A DNA stretch of 64,000 nt from Bacteroidales bacterium UBA3810 (GCA_002368645.1 DFEE01000021.1:57437-121436); one strand, 5' to 3'. Shown: positions 28,679 to 37,258, counted from the first letter of the stretch. Made by a program: numbers and translations. The notes: a model not told the origin generated them from the letters alone.

Positions 28679-28710
28679 CTCTCGTATCTGTCCCGTATGT
28701 CTCTCGTAAG
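28679..28710 (+). repeat. Dispersed repeat B, copy 2
   Basis: CTCTCGTATCTGTCCCGTAT and the following bases to CTCGTAAG match 23021-23052 with two mismatches. With that copy it brackets the fdtA/yhcG-remnant/Gabija segment. Confidence 0.7.
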
Positions 28711-28758
28711 TGGCAAATATAAATAATATAGACAACTGCGGTTGCAATACATGATGAA

Positions 28759-29127
28759 ATGATGAACTTAAAAGATCAAATATATAAAGAAAAGTTTATG
28801 GCTTTTGCCATTAGGATAGTTAAACTCAAAAACTATCTCAATGAGCAGAAGCACGAATATAATATAGCCGATCAAATTCAGCGTTCCGGTACCGCCATCG
28901 GCGCAAACCATCGTGAAGCAATTGTGGCTGAAAGCGAGGTGGATTTTGTGCACAAGTTGGCTATCGCACAGAAGGAATGCAACGAAACACTTTATTGGCT
29001 TGAACTTCTCAATGCTACAGACTCCATAGATGAAAAACTTTTTAACAGCCTGAATGCTGATGCTGAAGAAATAATGCGCATGCTTACAGCAAGTATCATA
29101 ACCGTCAAAAAAAGATTGAAGAAATAA
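28759..29127 (+). CDS. Four-helix-bundle protein (S23/IVP family)
   Basis: A 122-residue protein of the TIGR02436 family (MMNLKDQIYKEKFMAFAIRI, QIQRSGTAIGANHREAIVAE, KLAIAQKECNETLYWLELL). Members are encoded in rRNA intervening sequences and often stand alone in Bacteroidetes polysaccharide loci; the biochemical role is unknown. It lies between repeat B and the CACCATTA repeat that opens the TIR island. Confidence 0.85.
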   Translation: MMNLKDQIYKEKFMAFAIRIVKLKNYLNEQKHEYNIADQIQRSGTAIGANHREAIVAESEVDFVHKLAIAQKECNETLYWLELLNATDSIDEKLFNSLNADAEEIMRMLTASIITVKKRLKK

Positions 29128-29408
29128 CACCATTGCGCGAAGCGCGCTCACCATTAATCAATTATCAATATTATCGCACCATTAAGGGCGCAGCTCGTCA
29201 CCATTAATCAACTAGCAATATAATTATGAAAACCCTCCCTTCCAATTTTGAATTAGATAGATATGGTCTGCACATGCGATTTGTGCGTGAGGAAGAAAAG
29301 GAATGCAAGTAATATAAAAAATTAAATAGGTAAATTATAAACTATGATTCACCCCTTATCCGATTGACATACCCCAGTCCCAGAATCAACCAACATATAT
29401 AAATAGCC
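29128..29408 (+). repeat. Left direct repeat of TIR island, with two truncated gene starts
   Basis: It begins with CACCATTA words and a GCGCGAAGCGCGC dyad. A 28-codon remnant follows (29226-29312, MKTLPSNFELDRYGLHMRF...), which looks like the start of a GNAT acetyltransferase, then a decayed start of the hexapeptide acetyltransferase (29345, MIHPLSD then stop). The same series is found at 33257-33482. With the promoter at 29478 it accounts for the 408-bp gap 29128-29535. Confidence 0.75.
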
Positions 29409-29477
29409 ACTTTATATCCCTGTGAGGTGTAAAAATCAATGCAAAATTGAGAAAAATTTAAAATTATGTCATATACA

Positions 29478-29509
29478 TTTGTATATGTCATTTTTTTTTC
29501 TTAATTTTG
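29478..29509 (+). promoter_or_regulatory. Promoter of TIR island
   Basis: TTTG at 29478-29481 and TAATTTTG at 29502-29509 with a 20-bp spacer. The inverted repeat CATATAC-ATTT-GTATATG spans the -33 box. The 29458-29509 region is nearly identical to the promoter at 52882-52931. Confidence 0.7.
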
Positions 29510-29535
29510 CAAGCGAAATTAAGAAATATTGACAT

Positions 29536-30084
29536 ATGGAAAATATAATATCTAAAGAACAGTTAAATACAGCAAGAAGTGATGCTCGCTTATTCTCATC
29601 CCGTTTGAATGAATCTAAGGTAGCATTGGAGCGAAGAGCCTTTTCTTATGAAGTGACAGTATTTTTATCACATTATCATGGTGATGGAGTCGTTCTTGAA
29701 AATGTGATAAGTGAATTAAAACGGCTTGGGGTAAGTGTATATGTAGATTGGAATGATAGCGGAATGCCTGCGAGTACATCAGGTTACACGGCGATGCGTA
29801 TTAAAGAAAAAATACGTTCATGTAAGAAATTTATATTACTGGCAACAGAGGCGGCTATTTCTTCTAAATGGTGCAATTGGGAACTAGGGTACGGTGACGC
29901 ATTTCGGTATAGTGAAAATATCGCTATTATGCCAATAAAGGAGACACGAGATAGTGTGTTTATCGGAAGTGAATATTTACAGATATATCCTATAATTACG
30001 AATATGAACCAATACTCTTTAGGTACGTATTTTGTCGAATTTAGAGATAGTAAGATAACACTCGCCGACTGGTTGAAAAGATAA
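29536..30084 (+). CDS. TIR-domain protein 1
   Basis: A 182-residue cytoplasmic TIR protein. After a 37-residue charged N-terminus the domain reads EVTVFLSHYHGDG, GVSVYVDWNDSG and KFILLATEAAISSKWCNWEL, with the putative catalytic Glu at E116 in WCNWELGYG. Bacterial TIRs of this sort cleave or cyclise NAD+. It is the first gene of a cluster of TIR and SLOG genes and has the only clear promoter. Confidence 0.85.
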   Translation: MENIISKEQLNTARSDARLFSSRLNESKVALERRAFSYEVTVFLSHYHGDGVVLENVISELKRLGVSVYVDWNDSGMPASTSGYTAMRIKEKIRSCKKFILLATEAAISSKWCNWELGYGDAFRYSENIAIMPIKETRDSVFIGSEYLQIYPIITNMNQYSLGTYFVEFRDSKITLADWLKR

Positions 30085-30102
30085 AGAAAAATATCAAAGA
30101 CA

Positions 30103-30594
30103 ATGAAAAGACGCGTTTTTTTAGTTTTGAATACAAGAAGGATGCTTGGAGAGCAAGCCAAGTACGGAACATGGGAAAGGTAGATGACTCATCTACATTC
30201 AGTGATAACGATTGGGAAGAGGTGAGAAAAAAGAGCGATGCGGATATTAAGAGGCGGATAGATGAACAGATGGCTATGCGTTCATGCATCGGTACTCATA
30301 GGGAATACAACTTCAACAAGGCCTTGGGTAAAATATGAGATAGAGAAAGCATATGAGTTGAATAAAGGTATTGTCGGAATCTATATTGATCGTTTGAAAG
30401 ATCAAAATGGAGATCAATGTTTGGCGGGAGCCAATCCATTTTATCAGATATATACCCAGAATGGAGCAAGATTGTCTAATTATGTGACAGCATTCAAAAC
30501 GAGGTATATATCTAGTGAATATGCATACAATGATATTAAAGAGAATATTGAGCAACTTATTGAAGAAGCTATTGAGAAAGCCGGAACGTATTAG
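30103..30594 (+). pseudogene. ThsB-like TIR (DUF1863) gene with two frameshifts
   Basis: The ATG at 30103 gives MKRRVF. The family sequence then continues in another frame (SFEYKKDAWRASQVRNMGKV, DIKRRIDEQMAMRSC) after a T7 run at 30116-30122 that needs one more T. A second shift at about 30290 (one G too many) leads to VLIGNTTSTRPWVKYEIEKA, GIYIDRLKDQNGDQCLAGAN and the stop at 30594. Corrected, this is a full DUF1863 TIR of about 163 residues, the ThsB family of Thoeris systems, with the Glu in WVKYEIEKA. Two independent single-base shifts suggest decay, though both lie in short runs. Confidence 0.75.
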
Positions 30595-30601
30595 GCAAAT
30601 T

Positions 30602-31750
30602 ATGATGACATATAAATATCAAATCATATTCATGGGTGATGTGGCGAATCCGGCATGTGCGGAAATAGGGAAACGTCTCAAAGAGAAAATCCACGAAATG
30701 GGTTTGCTTTGTGATGCGTTTGAACTAATTGAAGCATCGAATTTTGAACAGACATACAACAATAAGCAACCTGCATTTGCCTATTACTTCGGAAAAGAGA
30801 ATCATGACAATTGTGATAAGGAAATCTTGAAAGTGTTGTTGGAGAACGGAGATGCTATTATACCAGTTTTCTTTAAAGAAGATAACTTTGATAATGAGAT
30901 ACCAGAATTGATTCGTCAAATGAATGGCAAACCATATTCGTCAAATGATGTAGATAAATTTGTGAACTATGCCTTTGAATCATTGCGGCTACTGCGGCAA
31001 ACGCGAAAATTATTTATCAGTTACCGAAGAATCAATTCTGCTAAAATAGCTAATCAGCTATTCGATGCTTTAAATCGTTGCAATTATGATACTTTTTTGG
31101 ATGACTATTCCATTGCAGCAGCGCAGGATTTCCAGGATGAGTTAAATCATCGGTTGTCGGATTGCGATGTGTTGATACAATTGTATACGGAGAACTTTAG
31201 CAATAGCAAATGGTGTCAGGAAGAGATTACCAATGCCAATCAAAAGCGCATAGGAGTGCTGGCGATTGTATGGCCGGGGCAAAAGCTGGATGCCCATAAT
31301 GAATTGTGCGAAAAGATGCTTTTGAATGATGACGATATAGAAGATGGTCTTTTGAAGGATGGGGTCATCGAAAAAATCACTCATAGGGTAGAGTCTCTGC
31401 GTGCACGCAATATGGCTGCAAGACAAGATGATTTGGTGGGAGAATTTATCAAAGAAGCAGAAAAAGCTGGGCGTCAATTGGTGCAAGAATATAAGTATTT
31501 GGTAGAATATGATGCCGGAAAACCTAAGAATATTTTCATTCCAGCAGTAGGAGTGCCACAATCATATGACTGTTATAACTCTTTAGAATTTAAAGAAATG
31601 CTAAATTGTCCCAATGTGAAACTTCATCTAATCTATGATGACCTACGTATTAAGAGTAAGTGGGTTGCCCATCTGGATTGGTTGAATGCTTCTCTAGAAG
31701 TTAAAACGATTAAAAAGAAAGACTTTGCGATATGGCTACAAGACAATTGA
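30602..31750 (+). CDS. TIR-domain protein 2, three-part Rossmannoid architecture
   Basis: A 382-residue protein. Residues 1-130 form a divergent Rossmannoid domain (YQIIFMGDVANPACAEIGKR). Residues about 136-240 are a TIR (KLFISYRRINSAKIANQLFD, DTFLDDYSI, NSKWCQEEI) with the likely catalytic Glu at 207/208. Residues about 290-382 form another alpha/beta domain (NIFIPAVGVPQS, LIYDDLRIKSKWVAHLDWL). The longer reading frame from 30515 would run through the previous gene, so the ATG at 30602 is used. Its end overlaps the SLOG gene by 19 bp, coupling TIR and SLOG. Confidence 0.82.
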   Translation: MMTYKYQIIFMGDVANPACAEIGKRLKEKIHEMGLLCDAFELIEASNFEQTYNNKQPAFAYYFGKENHDNCDKEILKVLLENGDAIIPVFFKEDNFDNEIPELIRQMNGKPYSSNDVDKFVNYAFESLRLLRQTRKLFISYRRINSAKIANQLFDALNRCNYDTFLDDYSIAAAQDFQDELNHRLSDCDVLIQLYTENFSNSKWCQEEITNANQKRIGVLAIVWPGQKLDAHNELCEKMLLNDDDIEDGLLKDGVIEKITHRVESLRARNMAARQDDLVGEFIKEAEKAGRQLVQEYKYLVEYDAGKPKNIFIPAVGVPQSYDCYNSLEFKEMLNCPNVKLHLIYDDLRIKSKWVAHLDWLNASLEVKTIKKKDFAIWLQDN

Positions 31751-32319
31751 ATATATTCTTGTCGGCTAGCATTCCATCGGCCGCAAGAGATCCGAAGTAC
31801 TATGAAACTGCTGATGTAATAGCCATACGCGATGCTGTGTTGGCAATAACGTCGGTATTGCTATCGAACGATTGCAGACTCATTTGGGGAGGACATCCAT
31901 CTATAACAAAGTTGATAGCGCAAGTGCTTCGTCACTATGGGAAGGAAGCCAATCAGCATGTTACATTATATCAATCAAAACATTTTGAGAAGTACTTTCC
32001 TTTAGAGAATGAAGAAGTGGCTCATATAATTAAGATCCAAGATATGGGGAATCGTGAGGATAGTTTACTAGAGATGAGAAAGTGTATGTTGTGTGGTAAT
32101 GAGTATGAGGCTGCATTCTTCGTAGGAGGGATGGAGGGAGTAGAAGAAGAATTTAATCTTTTTAGAAAATATCATCCTGAGGCTAAAGTCTTTCCTGTAG
32201 CTAGTACCGGAGCAGCAGCAAAGTTTATATACGATGAAAATCCGAGGATATATGATTTGCGGTTGGAAACGGAATTGACATATACTTCTTTAGTTAAGGA
32301 ATTGTTGAATATCCAATGA
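31732..32319 (+). CDS. SLOG-domain protein (SLOG cluster 3-like)
   Basis: A 195-residue Rossmannoid protein. The N-terminus NIFLSASIPSAARDPKYY, the glycine loop LIWGGHPSITKLIAQVL and the later AAFFVGGMEGVEEEFNLFRK match the SLOG3 group. SLOG domains bind or process nucleotide-derived ligands and are linked to TIR/SIR2 conflict systems; ThsA of Thoeris senses its TIR-made cyclic ADP-ribose isomer through a SLOG domain. The overlap with TIR protein 2 suggests that this is the sensor or processing component here. No SIR2 or membrane effector is fused to it. Confidence 0.78.
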   Translation: MATRQLNIFLSASIPSAARDPKYYETADVIAIRDAVLAITSVLLSNDCRLIWGGHPSITKLIAQVLRHYGKEANQHVTLYQSKHFEKYFPLENEEVAHIIKIQDMGNREDSLLEMRKCMLCGNEYEAAFFVGGMEGVEEEFNLFRKYHPEAKVFPVASTGAAAKFIYDENPRIYDLRLETELTYTSLVKELLNIQ

Positions 32320-32428
32320 AAATGATAATAATCTTGATGATTAGATTGTTAGTATTCAAAAACTTTAAACGGCAATTTATATTTTACTAGATACAGAATT
32401 ATTTGAAAAAAGATTTTAGTGCATAAAC

Positions 32429-32450
32429 AATTTTATTTATAAATAAAATT
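32429..32450. promoter_or_regulatory. 22-bp perfect AT palindrome before ThsB-like gene
   Basis: AATTTTATTTA and its exact complement sit 2 bp upstream of the ATG at 32453. It may be an operator or affect translation start. Confidence 0.45.
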
Positions 32451-32452
32451 AT

Positions 32453-33127
32453 ATGGGGCATAATATTTTTGTTTCTTATAAGTATAAAGATACTAATGTG
32501 AGACCCTTACCCGAAGCTGTTCCACCAACATGGGGAAGAGATTATGTGGACTTGTTGGAGAAGAAATTGTCAGTAACGAGTCATTCTTATTATGGAGAAA
32601 AAGGAGATGATGATTTATCAGATAAGTCTGATGAATACATCTATAATCATCTGAAAGATAAAATTTTCCCAACAACATGTACTGTTGTGTTAATTTCAGC
32701 AGGTATGAAAGAGTTTGGTAAATTGGATAAGTCTCAATGGATACCATGGGAGATATACTATTCAATCCGTGAGATTCATCGTGAGAATGGTACAAGTCAC
32801 AGGAATGGTATCTTAGGCGTAGTTATACCAGATAAAAATGGGAGTTATTCTTATGCTATAGAAAATATGACATGCTGTGCGTCTGGTTGTCGCTGTATTA
32901 ATAACAATTGGATGTTTACTATATTAAAAGATAATATGTTCAATCTGAATACTGCGAATAAGCAAAGATGTACAAAAGGTGATACTATATGGTATGGTGA
33001 GTCCAGTTATATCCCTTTAGTTACATGGGATTATTTTGTAGAACATATTGATGAATGTATCGAGCGTGTAGAAAGAATCAAAGATAATGCGGATGATTAT
33101 GATTTGCATTTAAGTGTTAATAAATGA
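32453..33127 (+). CDS. TIR-like protein of the ThsB/MTH538 family
   Basis: A 224-residue protein beginning MGHNIFVSYKYKDTNV, with CTVVLISAGM and SQWIPWEIYYSI (putative catalytic Glu E100), the hallmarks of the PF08937 TIR-like family that includes Thoeris ThsB. A cysteine-rich stretch (TCCASGCRC, about residues 143-151) is unusual for the family. It is separated by 133 bp from the SLOG gene and has a perfect AT palindrome just before its start. It closes the TIR island before the right direct repeat. Confidence 0.82.
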   Translation: MGHNIFVSYKYKDTNVRPLPEAVPPTWGRDYVDLLEKKLSVTSHSYYGEKGDDDLSDKSDEYIYNHLKDKIFPTTCTVVLISAGMKEFGKLDKSQWIPWEIYYSIREIHRENGTSHRNGILGVVIPDKNGSYSYAIENMTCCASGCRCINNNWMFTILKDNMFNLNTANKQRCTKGDTIWYGESSYIPLVTWDYFVEHIDECIERVERIKDNADDYDLHLSVNK

Positions 33128-33256
33128 TAATGAGTTAATTAGTATGCATAATGCAAAGCATAATAAATAAATAGATTGTTGCGGATGCAATGCGTGCAGG
33201 GAATGTGTGCGAAAGGAGTAATAACGTATTAAGGAATAACCATCATTCTCATCATC

Positions 33257-33482
33257 CACCATTAGCGCAAAGCGCACTCACCATTAATCAATAATCAATA
33301 TGCAAACGAAACTCCCTCCCAATTTTGAATTAGATAGATATGGTCTCCACGTGCGATTAGAGTGTGAGGGAGAGTCAAAAACGAAATGGTAAATTATAAA
33401 TGACAAAATTGTAAATAGAATCATGATCCATCCATTATCAGATTGTCAGGCGCAGGTACCTGAATCAACCAACATATGGCAA
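33257..33482 (+). repeat. Right direct repeat of TIR island
   Basis: CACCATTA words with a GCGCAAAGCGC core, then a 30-codon remnant (33299-33391, MQTKLPPNFELDRYGLHVRL...), then the real start of the acetyltransferase gene at 33423. It parallels 29128-29408. The gap 33128-33422 holds only this and AT-rich sequence. Confidence 0.75.
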
Positions 33483-33890
33483 TTTTGCGTAGTGCTACCT
33501 AAGGCACAAATTGGCGAAAACTGCAATATCTGCGCACATGTACTGATTGAGAATGATGTGCAAATAGGCGATAATGTAACCATCAAATGCGGTGTGCAAC
33601 TATGGGATGGAGTAACAATAGAGGACGATGTTTTTGTAGGCCCGAATGTGACATTCACCAACGACCTCTATCCTCGCTCCAAGCAACATCTGGCTGAATA
33701 TGCTAAAACCATTTTAAGAAAAGGATGTTCTATAGGTGCAAATAGTACAATCGTTTGTGGTATTACTATAGGAGAAAATGCCATGATAGGCGCAGGAAGT
33801 GTAGTGACAATGGATGTCCCGGCTGAAGAAGTCTGGGTCGGTAACCCTGCGCATTTTCTTAAGAATATAGTAGATAAAAATCGAATATGA
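33423..33890 (+). CDS. fdtC: Hexapeptide-repeat sugar N-acetyltransferase (FdtC-like)
   Basis: A 155-residue left-handed beta-helix acetyltransferase. Repeated hexapeptides run through [20 protein letters not shown] to [20 protein letters not shown]. The family acetylates the 3-amino group of dTDP-3-amino-3,6-dideoxyhexose (FdtC/QdtC). The fdtA genes are upstream at 23097, and an aminotransferase lies at 49220, so the pathway is scattered by accessory insertions. A decayed copy of its first codons lies at 29345. It overlaps rfbF by 4 bp. Confidence 0.8.
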   Translation: MIHPLSDCQAQVPESTNIWQFCVVLPKAQIGENCNICAHVLIENDVQIGDNVTIKCGVQLWDGVTIEDDVFVGPNVTFTNDLYPRSKQHLAEYAKTILRKGCSIGANSTIVCGITIGENAMIGAGSVVTMDVPAEEVWVGNPAHFLKNIVDKNRI

Positions 33891-34687
33891 AAGTAGTATT
33901 ATTAGCTGGTGGGTTTGGGTCGCGGATTAGTGAAGAGAGTATCTTCCGTCCGAAGCCGATGATTGAGATAGGAGGAATGCCTATCTTGTGGCATATCATG
34001 AAAGAGTATGCTGCGTATGGACATATGGAGTTTATCATCTGTGCCGGATACAAACAGGAGTATATCAAACAATGGTTCGCAAACTATTTTTTGCAGACCA
34101 GCGATGTGACATTTGATTATACGCACGGAAAGAATGAGATCACCATCCATCAGAACCATGCCGAGCCGTGGAAAGTGACAGTTGTGGATACTGGCCTTAA
34201 CACGATGACCGGTGGGCGTATCAAGCGTATTCAGAAATACGTGGGCGATGAGCCGTTCTTCATGACATACGGAGATGGAGTTTGTGATGTGGATATCAAT
34301 AAACTGTTTGATTTCCATAAAAGTCACAGAAAGAAAGCTACGCTCACGGCTGTCAAGTTGAAACAGGATAAGGGAATATTGAATATCGGTGGCGACAATG
34401 CAGTAAAGTCTTTCCGCGAAAAGAATATCGGCGATGGAGCACCAATAAATGCCGGATATATGGTATTAGAGCCGAGCATATTTGACATGATCGAAGGCGA
34501 TCAGACAGTATTTGAGCGCGAGCCATTGGAGACTCTTGTGGAGCAAGGCGAACTGATGTCTTTTGTGCATGAAGGCTTTTGGCAGTGCATGGATAATATT
34601 CGCGAGAAAGAGATGCTAGAACAGCTATGGGCTGCTCACAAGGCTCCGTGGTCTGCAAAATGGGATGAGGCACGAAGTGCTGAGTGA
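33887..34687 (+). CDS. rfbF: Glucose-1-phosphate cytidylyltransferase
   Basis: A 266-residue nucleotidyltransferase making CDP-glucose from CTP and glucose-1-phosphate. Signatures are [43 protein letters not shown] and [14 protein letters not shown]. The first of three adjacent genes for CDP-4-keto-3,6-dideoxyglucose; start overlaps the upstream stop. Confidence 0.95.
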   Translation: MKVVLLAGGFGSRISEESIFRPKPMIEIGGMPILWHIMKEYAAYGHMEFIICAGYKQEYIKQWFANYFLQTSDVTFDYTHGKNEITIHQNHAEPWKVTVVDTGLNTMTGGRIKRIQKYVGDEPFFMTYGDGVCDVDINKLFDFHKSHRKKATLTAVKLKQDKGILNIGGDNAVKSFREKNIGDGAPINAGYMVLEPSIFDMIEGDQTVFEREPLETLVEQGELMSFVHEGFWQCMDNIREKEMLEQLWAAHKAPWSAKWDEARSAE

Positions 34688-34730
34688 ACGTTGAACGAAT
34701 GAACGTTGAACGAAAGAACGAATGAATGAT

Positions 34731-36074
34731 ATGAGCAAAAAAGAAGAATTAAAACAGCAGATATTAGACTTGACTCGCGAGTATTACCGCGAGGTGCATG
34801 GTCAGAAGAAGGAGTTCAAACCAGGAGAGACGTTTGTCAATTATGGCGGACGTTATTTCGATGATGAGGAGATGGTGAATCTTGTGGATTCTTCGTTGGA
34901 TTTCTGGTTAACAGCAGGGCCATGGGCGCACAAGTTTGAGACCCGATTGGCTAAATGGTTGGGTGTAAAATACTGCGCGGTATGTAATTCCGGTAGTAGT
35001 GCAAACCTCTTGGCATTCTATGCCTTGACATCGCCCAAACTTGGTGAGCGTGCTATCAAACGAGGTGATGAGGTGATTACTGTTGCAGCCGGTTTCCCGA
35101 CAACCGTTAATCCGATTATTCAGTTTGGCGCTATTCCCGTATTTGTGGATGTAGCATTGCCGGGCTTTGATATAGATGTAACGCAATTGGAGAATGCGTA
35201 TAGTTCCAAAGTGAAAGCCGTTATGCTGGCACACTCACTCGGTAATCCGTTTAACCTGAAAGCTGTAAAAGAGTTTTGCGAGAAACATAATTTATGGCTG
35301 ATTGAGGATAACTGCGATGCGCTCGGTTCGGAATATACGATAGATAGCGTGACAAAGAAAACCGGCACTTGGGGGCATATTGGAACCAGCAGTTTCTATC
35401 CTCCTCATCACATGACGATGGGTGAGGGTGGTGCCGTTTATACTAATGACCCACTGTTGGATAAGATTGTCCGTTCGTTTCGTGATTGGGGGCGTGACTG
35501 CTGGTGTGTTGGCGGTGTAGATAACACCTGCAAGATGCGCTTTACCGGTCAGTTCGGCGAACTTCCGCAAGGTTATGATCATAAGTATGTGTATAGCCAT
35601 TTCGGGTTCAACCTCAAGATTACGGACATGCAAGCTGCTATCGGCTGTGCGCAGTTAGAGAAATTAGATACTATTGTGGTTGCTCGTCGTAAGAATTGGG
35701 CACGTCTGCATGAGGGATTAAAAGATTTGCCACAATTGATTCTTCCGGAAGCAGAGGCAAACAGCAATCCTTCTTGGTTTGGCTTCTTGACAACCGTGAA
35801 AGACGACGCAGGCTTTACACGTAACGAGTTAACCAGTTTCTTGGAGAGTCGTAAGATCCAAACTCGCAATCTCTTTGCTGGCAACTTGATTAAGCATCCT
35901 GCTTTTGACGAGATGCGTAAGAGTGGAGAAGGCTATCGCGTAGTGGGCGAACTGAAGATGACAGACTTCGTGATGAACAACGGTTTCTGGATTGGTGTCT
36001 ATCCCGGCATGACGGATGAGATGATAGACTGGATGATAATGAGTATAAAAGATTTTTGTATAAATCACAAATGA
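34731..36074 (+). CDS. rfbH: CDP-4-dehydro-6-deoxyglucose 3-dehydrase (E1)
   Basis: A PMP-dependent iron-sulfur enzyme that removes the C3 hydroxyl to give CDP-4-keto-3,6-dideoxyglucose, working with an E3 reductase. The active site reads SSFYPPHHMTMGEGG, in which His replaces the PLP-binding Lys of aminotransferases, diagnostic of E1. Other landmarks are NSGSSANLLAFYAL and cysteines in DWGRDCWCVGG and NTCKMRF that supply the 2Fe-2S ligands. Start 34731 (MSKKEELKQQ) matches the usual N-terminus; an in-frame ATG at 34722 is possible. No E3 (RfbI/DdhD) is present in the window. The ATGA overlap couples it to rfbG. Confidence 0.95.
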   Translation: MSKKEELKQQILDLTREYYREVHGQKKEFKPGETFVNYGGRYFDDEEMVNLVDSSLDFWLTAGPWAHKFETRLAKWLGVKYCAVCNSGSSANLLAFYALTSPKLGERAIKRGDEVITVAAGFPTTVNPIIQFGAIPVFVDVALPGFDIDVTQLENAYSSKVKAVMLAHSLGNPFNLKAVKEFCEKHNLWLIEDNCDALGSEYTIDSVTKKTGTWGHIGTSSFYPPHHMTMGEGGAVYTNDPLLDKIVRSFRDWGRDCWCVGGVDNTCKMRFTGQFGELPQGYDHKYVYSHFGFNLKITDMQAAIGCAQLEKLDTIVVARRKNWARLHEGLKDLPQLILPEAEANSNPSWFGFLTTVKDDAGFTRNELTSFLESRKIQTRNLFAGNLIKHPAFDEMRKSGEGYRVVGELKMTDFVMNNGFWIGVYPGMTDEMIDWMIMSIKDFCINHK

Positions 36075-37156
36075 CAAATCTCAAATCACAAATATCAAAA
36101 GCGTTTTACGCGGGAAAACGTGTTTTGATTACTGGTCACACCGGCTTCAAAGGCTCATGGTTGGCTATTTGGCTGCATGAGTTAGGTGCAGAAGTCATTG
36201 GTGTAGCGCTTGATCCGCAGACTGAGAAAGATAATTATGTTCTTTCCGGTATTGGCTCTAAGATCAAAGCAGACCTACGCGCTGACATCCGCGATGGAGA
36301 AGTGATGAAACGCATCTTTAAAGAGTACCAGCCTGAGATAGTATTTCATTTGGCTGCGCAACCTCTGGTGCGCCTCAGTTATGACGAACCGGTGGAGACA
36401 TGGCAGGCAAACGTGATGGGCACTATCAATGTGATGGAAGCTTTCCGTCAATGTCCGTCTGCAAAAGTGGCAGTTATGATTACTACCGATAAATGCTACG
36501 AAAACCGCGAACAAAACCACGCCTATACCGAGGACGAACCGATGGGCGGTTATGATCCGTATAGTAGTAGCAAGGGTGCTTGTGAGATAGCTATCAGCAG
36601 TTGGCGTAGATCCTTTATGAATCCGACTGAGTATGCCAAGCATGGTAAATCCATTGCGTCTGTACGCGCGGGCAATGTAATAGGTGGTGGTGATTGGGCA
36701 AAGGATCGCATCATTCCGGATTGCATTCGTGCTATAGAAGCAGGACAACCTATTGCTATCCGTAACCGTCATGCTGTACGTCCATGGCAGCATGTATTGG
36801 AACCATTGAGCGGATATATGTTGCTCGCGCAAAAGATGTGGGAAAATCCGACGGAATATTGCGAGGGTTGGAACTTCGGACCTAAAATGGATGCAGTAGT
36901 GCCTGTATGGGATGTGGCAACGATGTTGACTAAGGCATATGGCAAAGGCGAACTTCTCAACCAAACCGAACCCAATGCGCCGCACGAAGCCAATTTGTTG
37001 ATGTTAGACATCGCCAAAGCCCAAACCCACCTCGGTTGGCAACCTCGTTTGACTACTGATGAGGCTATAGCGTTAACAGCGGATTGGTACAAACGATACC
37101 AAACTGAAGATGTGTATAGTTTGTGTGTAGAGGAGATTAAGAAATTTGAGTCATAA
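36071..37156 (+). CDS. rfbG: CDP-glucose 4,6-dehydratase
   Basis: A 361-residue extended SDR converting CDP-glucose to CDP-4-keto-6-deoxyglucose, the step before RfbH. The NAD motif is TGHTGFKGSWL, the catalytic YSSSKG is in GGYDPYSSSKGACE, and RAGNVIGGGDWAKDRIIPD is a family signature. The first 12 codons are encoded by a repetitive CAAATCACAAAT-like stretch around the rfbH stop. It is followed by a 100-bp gap and then by accessory genes, so the CDP-sugar operon is interrupted until 42692. Confidence 0.95.
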   Translation: MTNLKSQISKAFYAGKRVLITGHTGFKGSWLAIWLHELGAEVIGVALDPQTEKDNYVLSGIGSKIKADLRADIRDGEVMKRIFKEYQPEIVFHLAAQPLVRLSYDEPVETWQANVMGTINVMEAFRQCPSAKVAVMITTDKCYENREQNHAYTEDEPMGGYDPYSSSKGACEIAISSWRRSFMNPTEYAKHGKSIASVRAGNVIGGGDWAKDRIIPDCIRAIEAGQPIAIRNRHAVRPWQHVLEPLSGYMLLAQKMWENPTEYCEGWNFGPKMDAVVPVWDVATMLTKAYGKGELLNQTEPNAPHEANLLMLDIAKAQTHLGWQPRLTTDEAIALTADWYKRYQTEDVYSLCVEEIKKFES

Positions 37157-37208
37157 TAAGAAAAAATCCATATAAAAATCGTCTTAGTCTAAAAAAAACC
37201 GCAAAATA

Positions 37209-37240
37209 TTTGCGTAAATCAAAAAAAATCCGTATCTTTG
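37209..37240 (+). promoter_or_regulatory. Promoter of Fic gene
   Basis: TTTG at 37209-37212 and TATCTTTG at 37233-37240 with a 20-bp spacer, about 20 bp before the ATG at 37259. An internal promoter shows that this accessory gene is independently expressed. Confidence 0.75.
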
Positions 37241-37258
37241 CGGCGAAATTAGGAGATA

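Noticed and set aside
29536..33127. A canonical Thoeris or CBASS operon
   Set aside because: No SIR2-SLOG or macro-TM ThsA, no CD-NTase and no CBASS ancillary genes are present. Only related domains occur.
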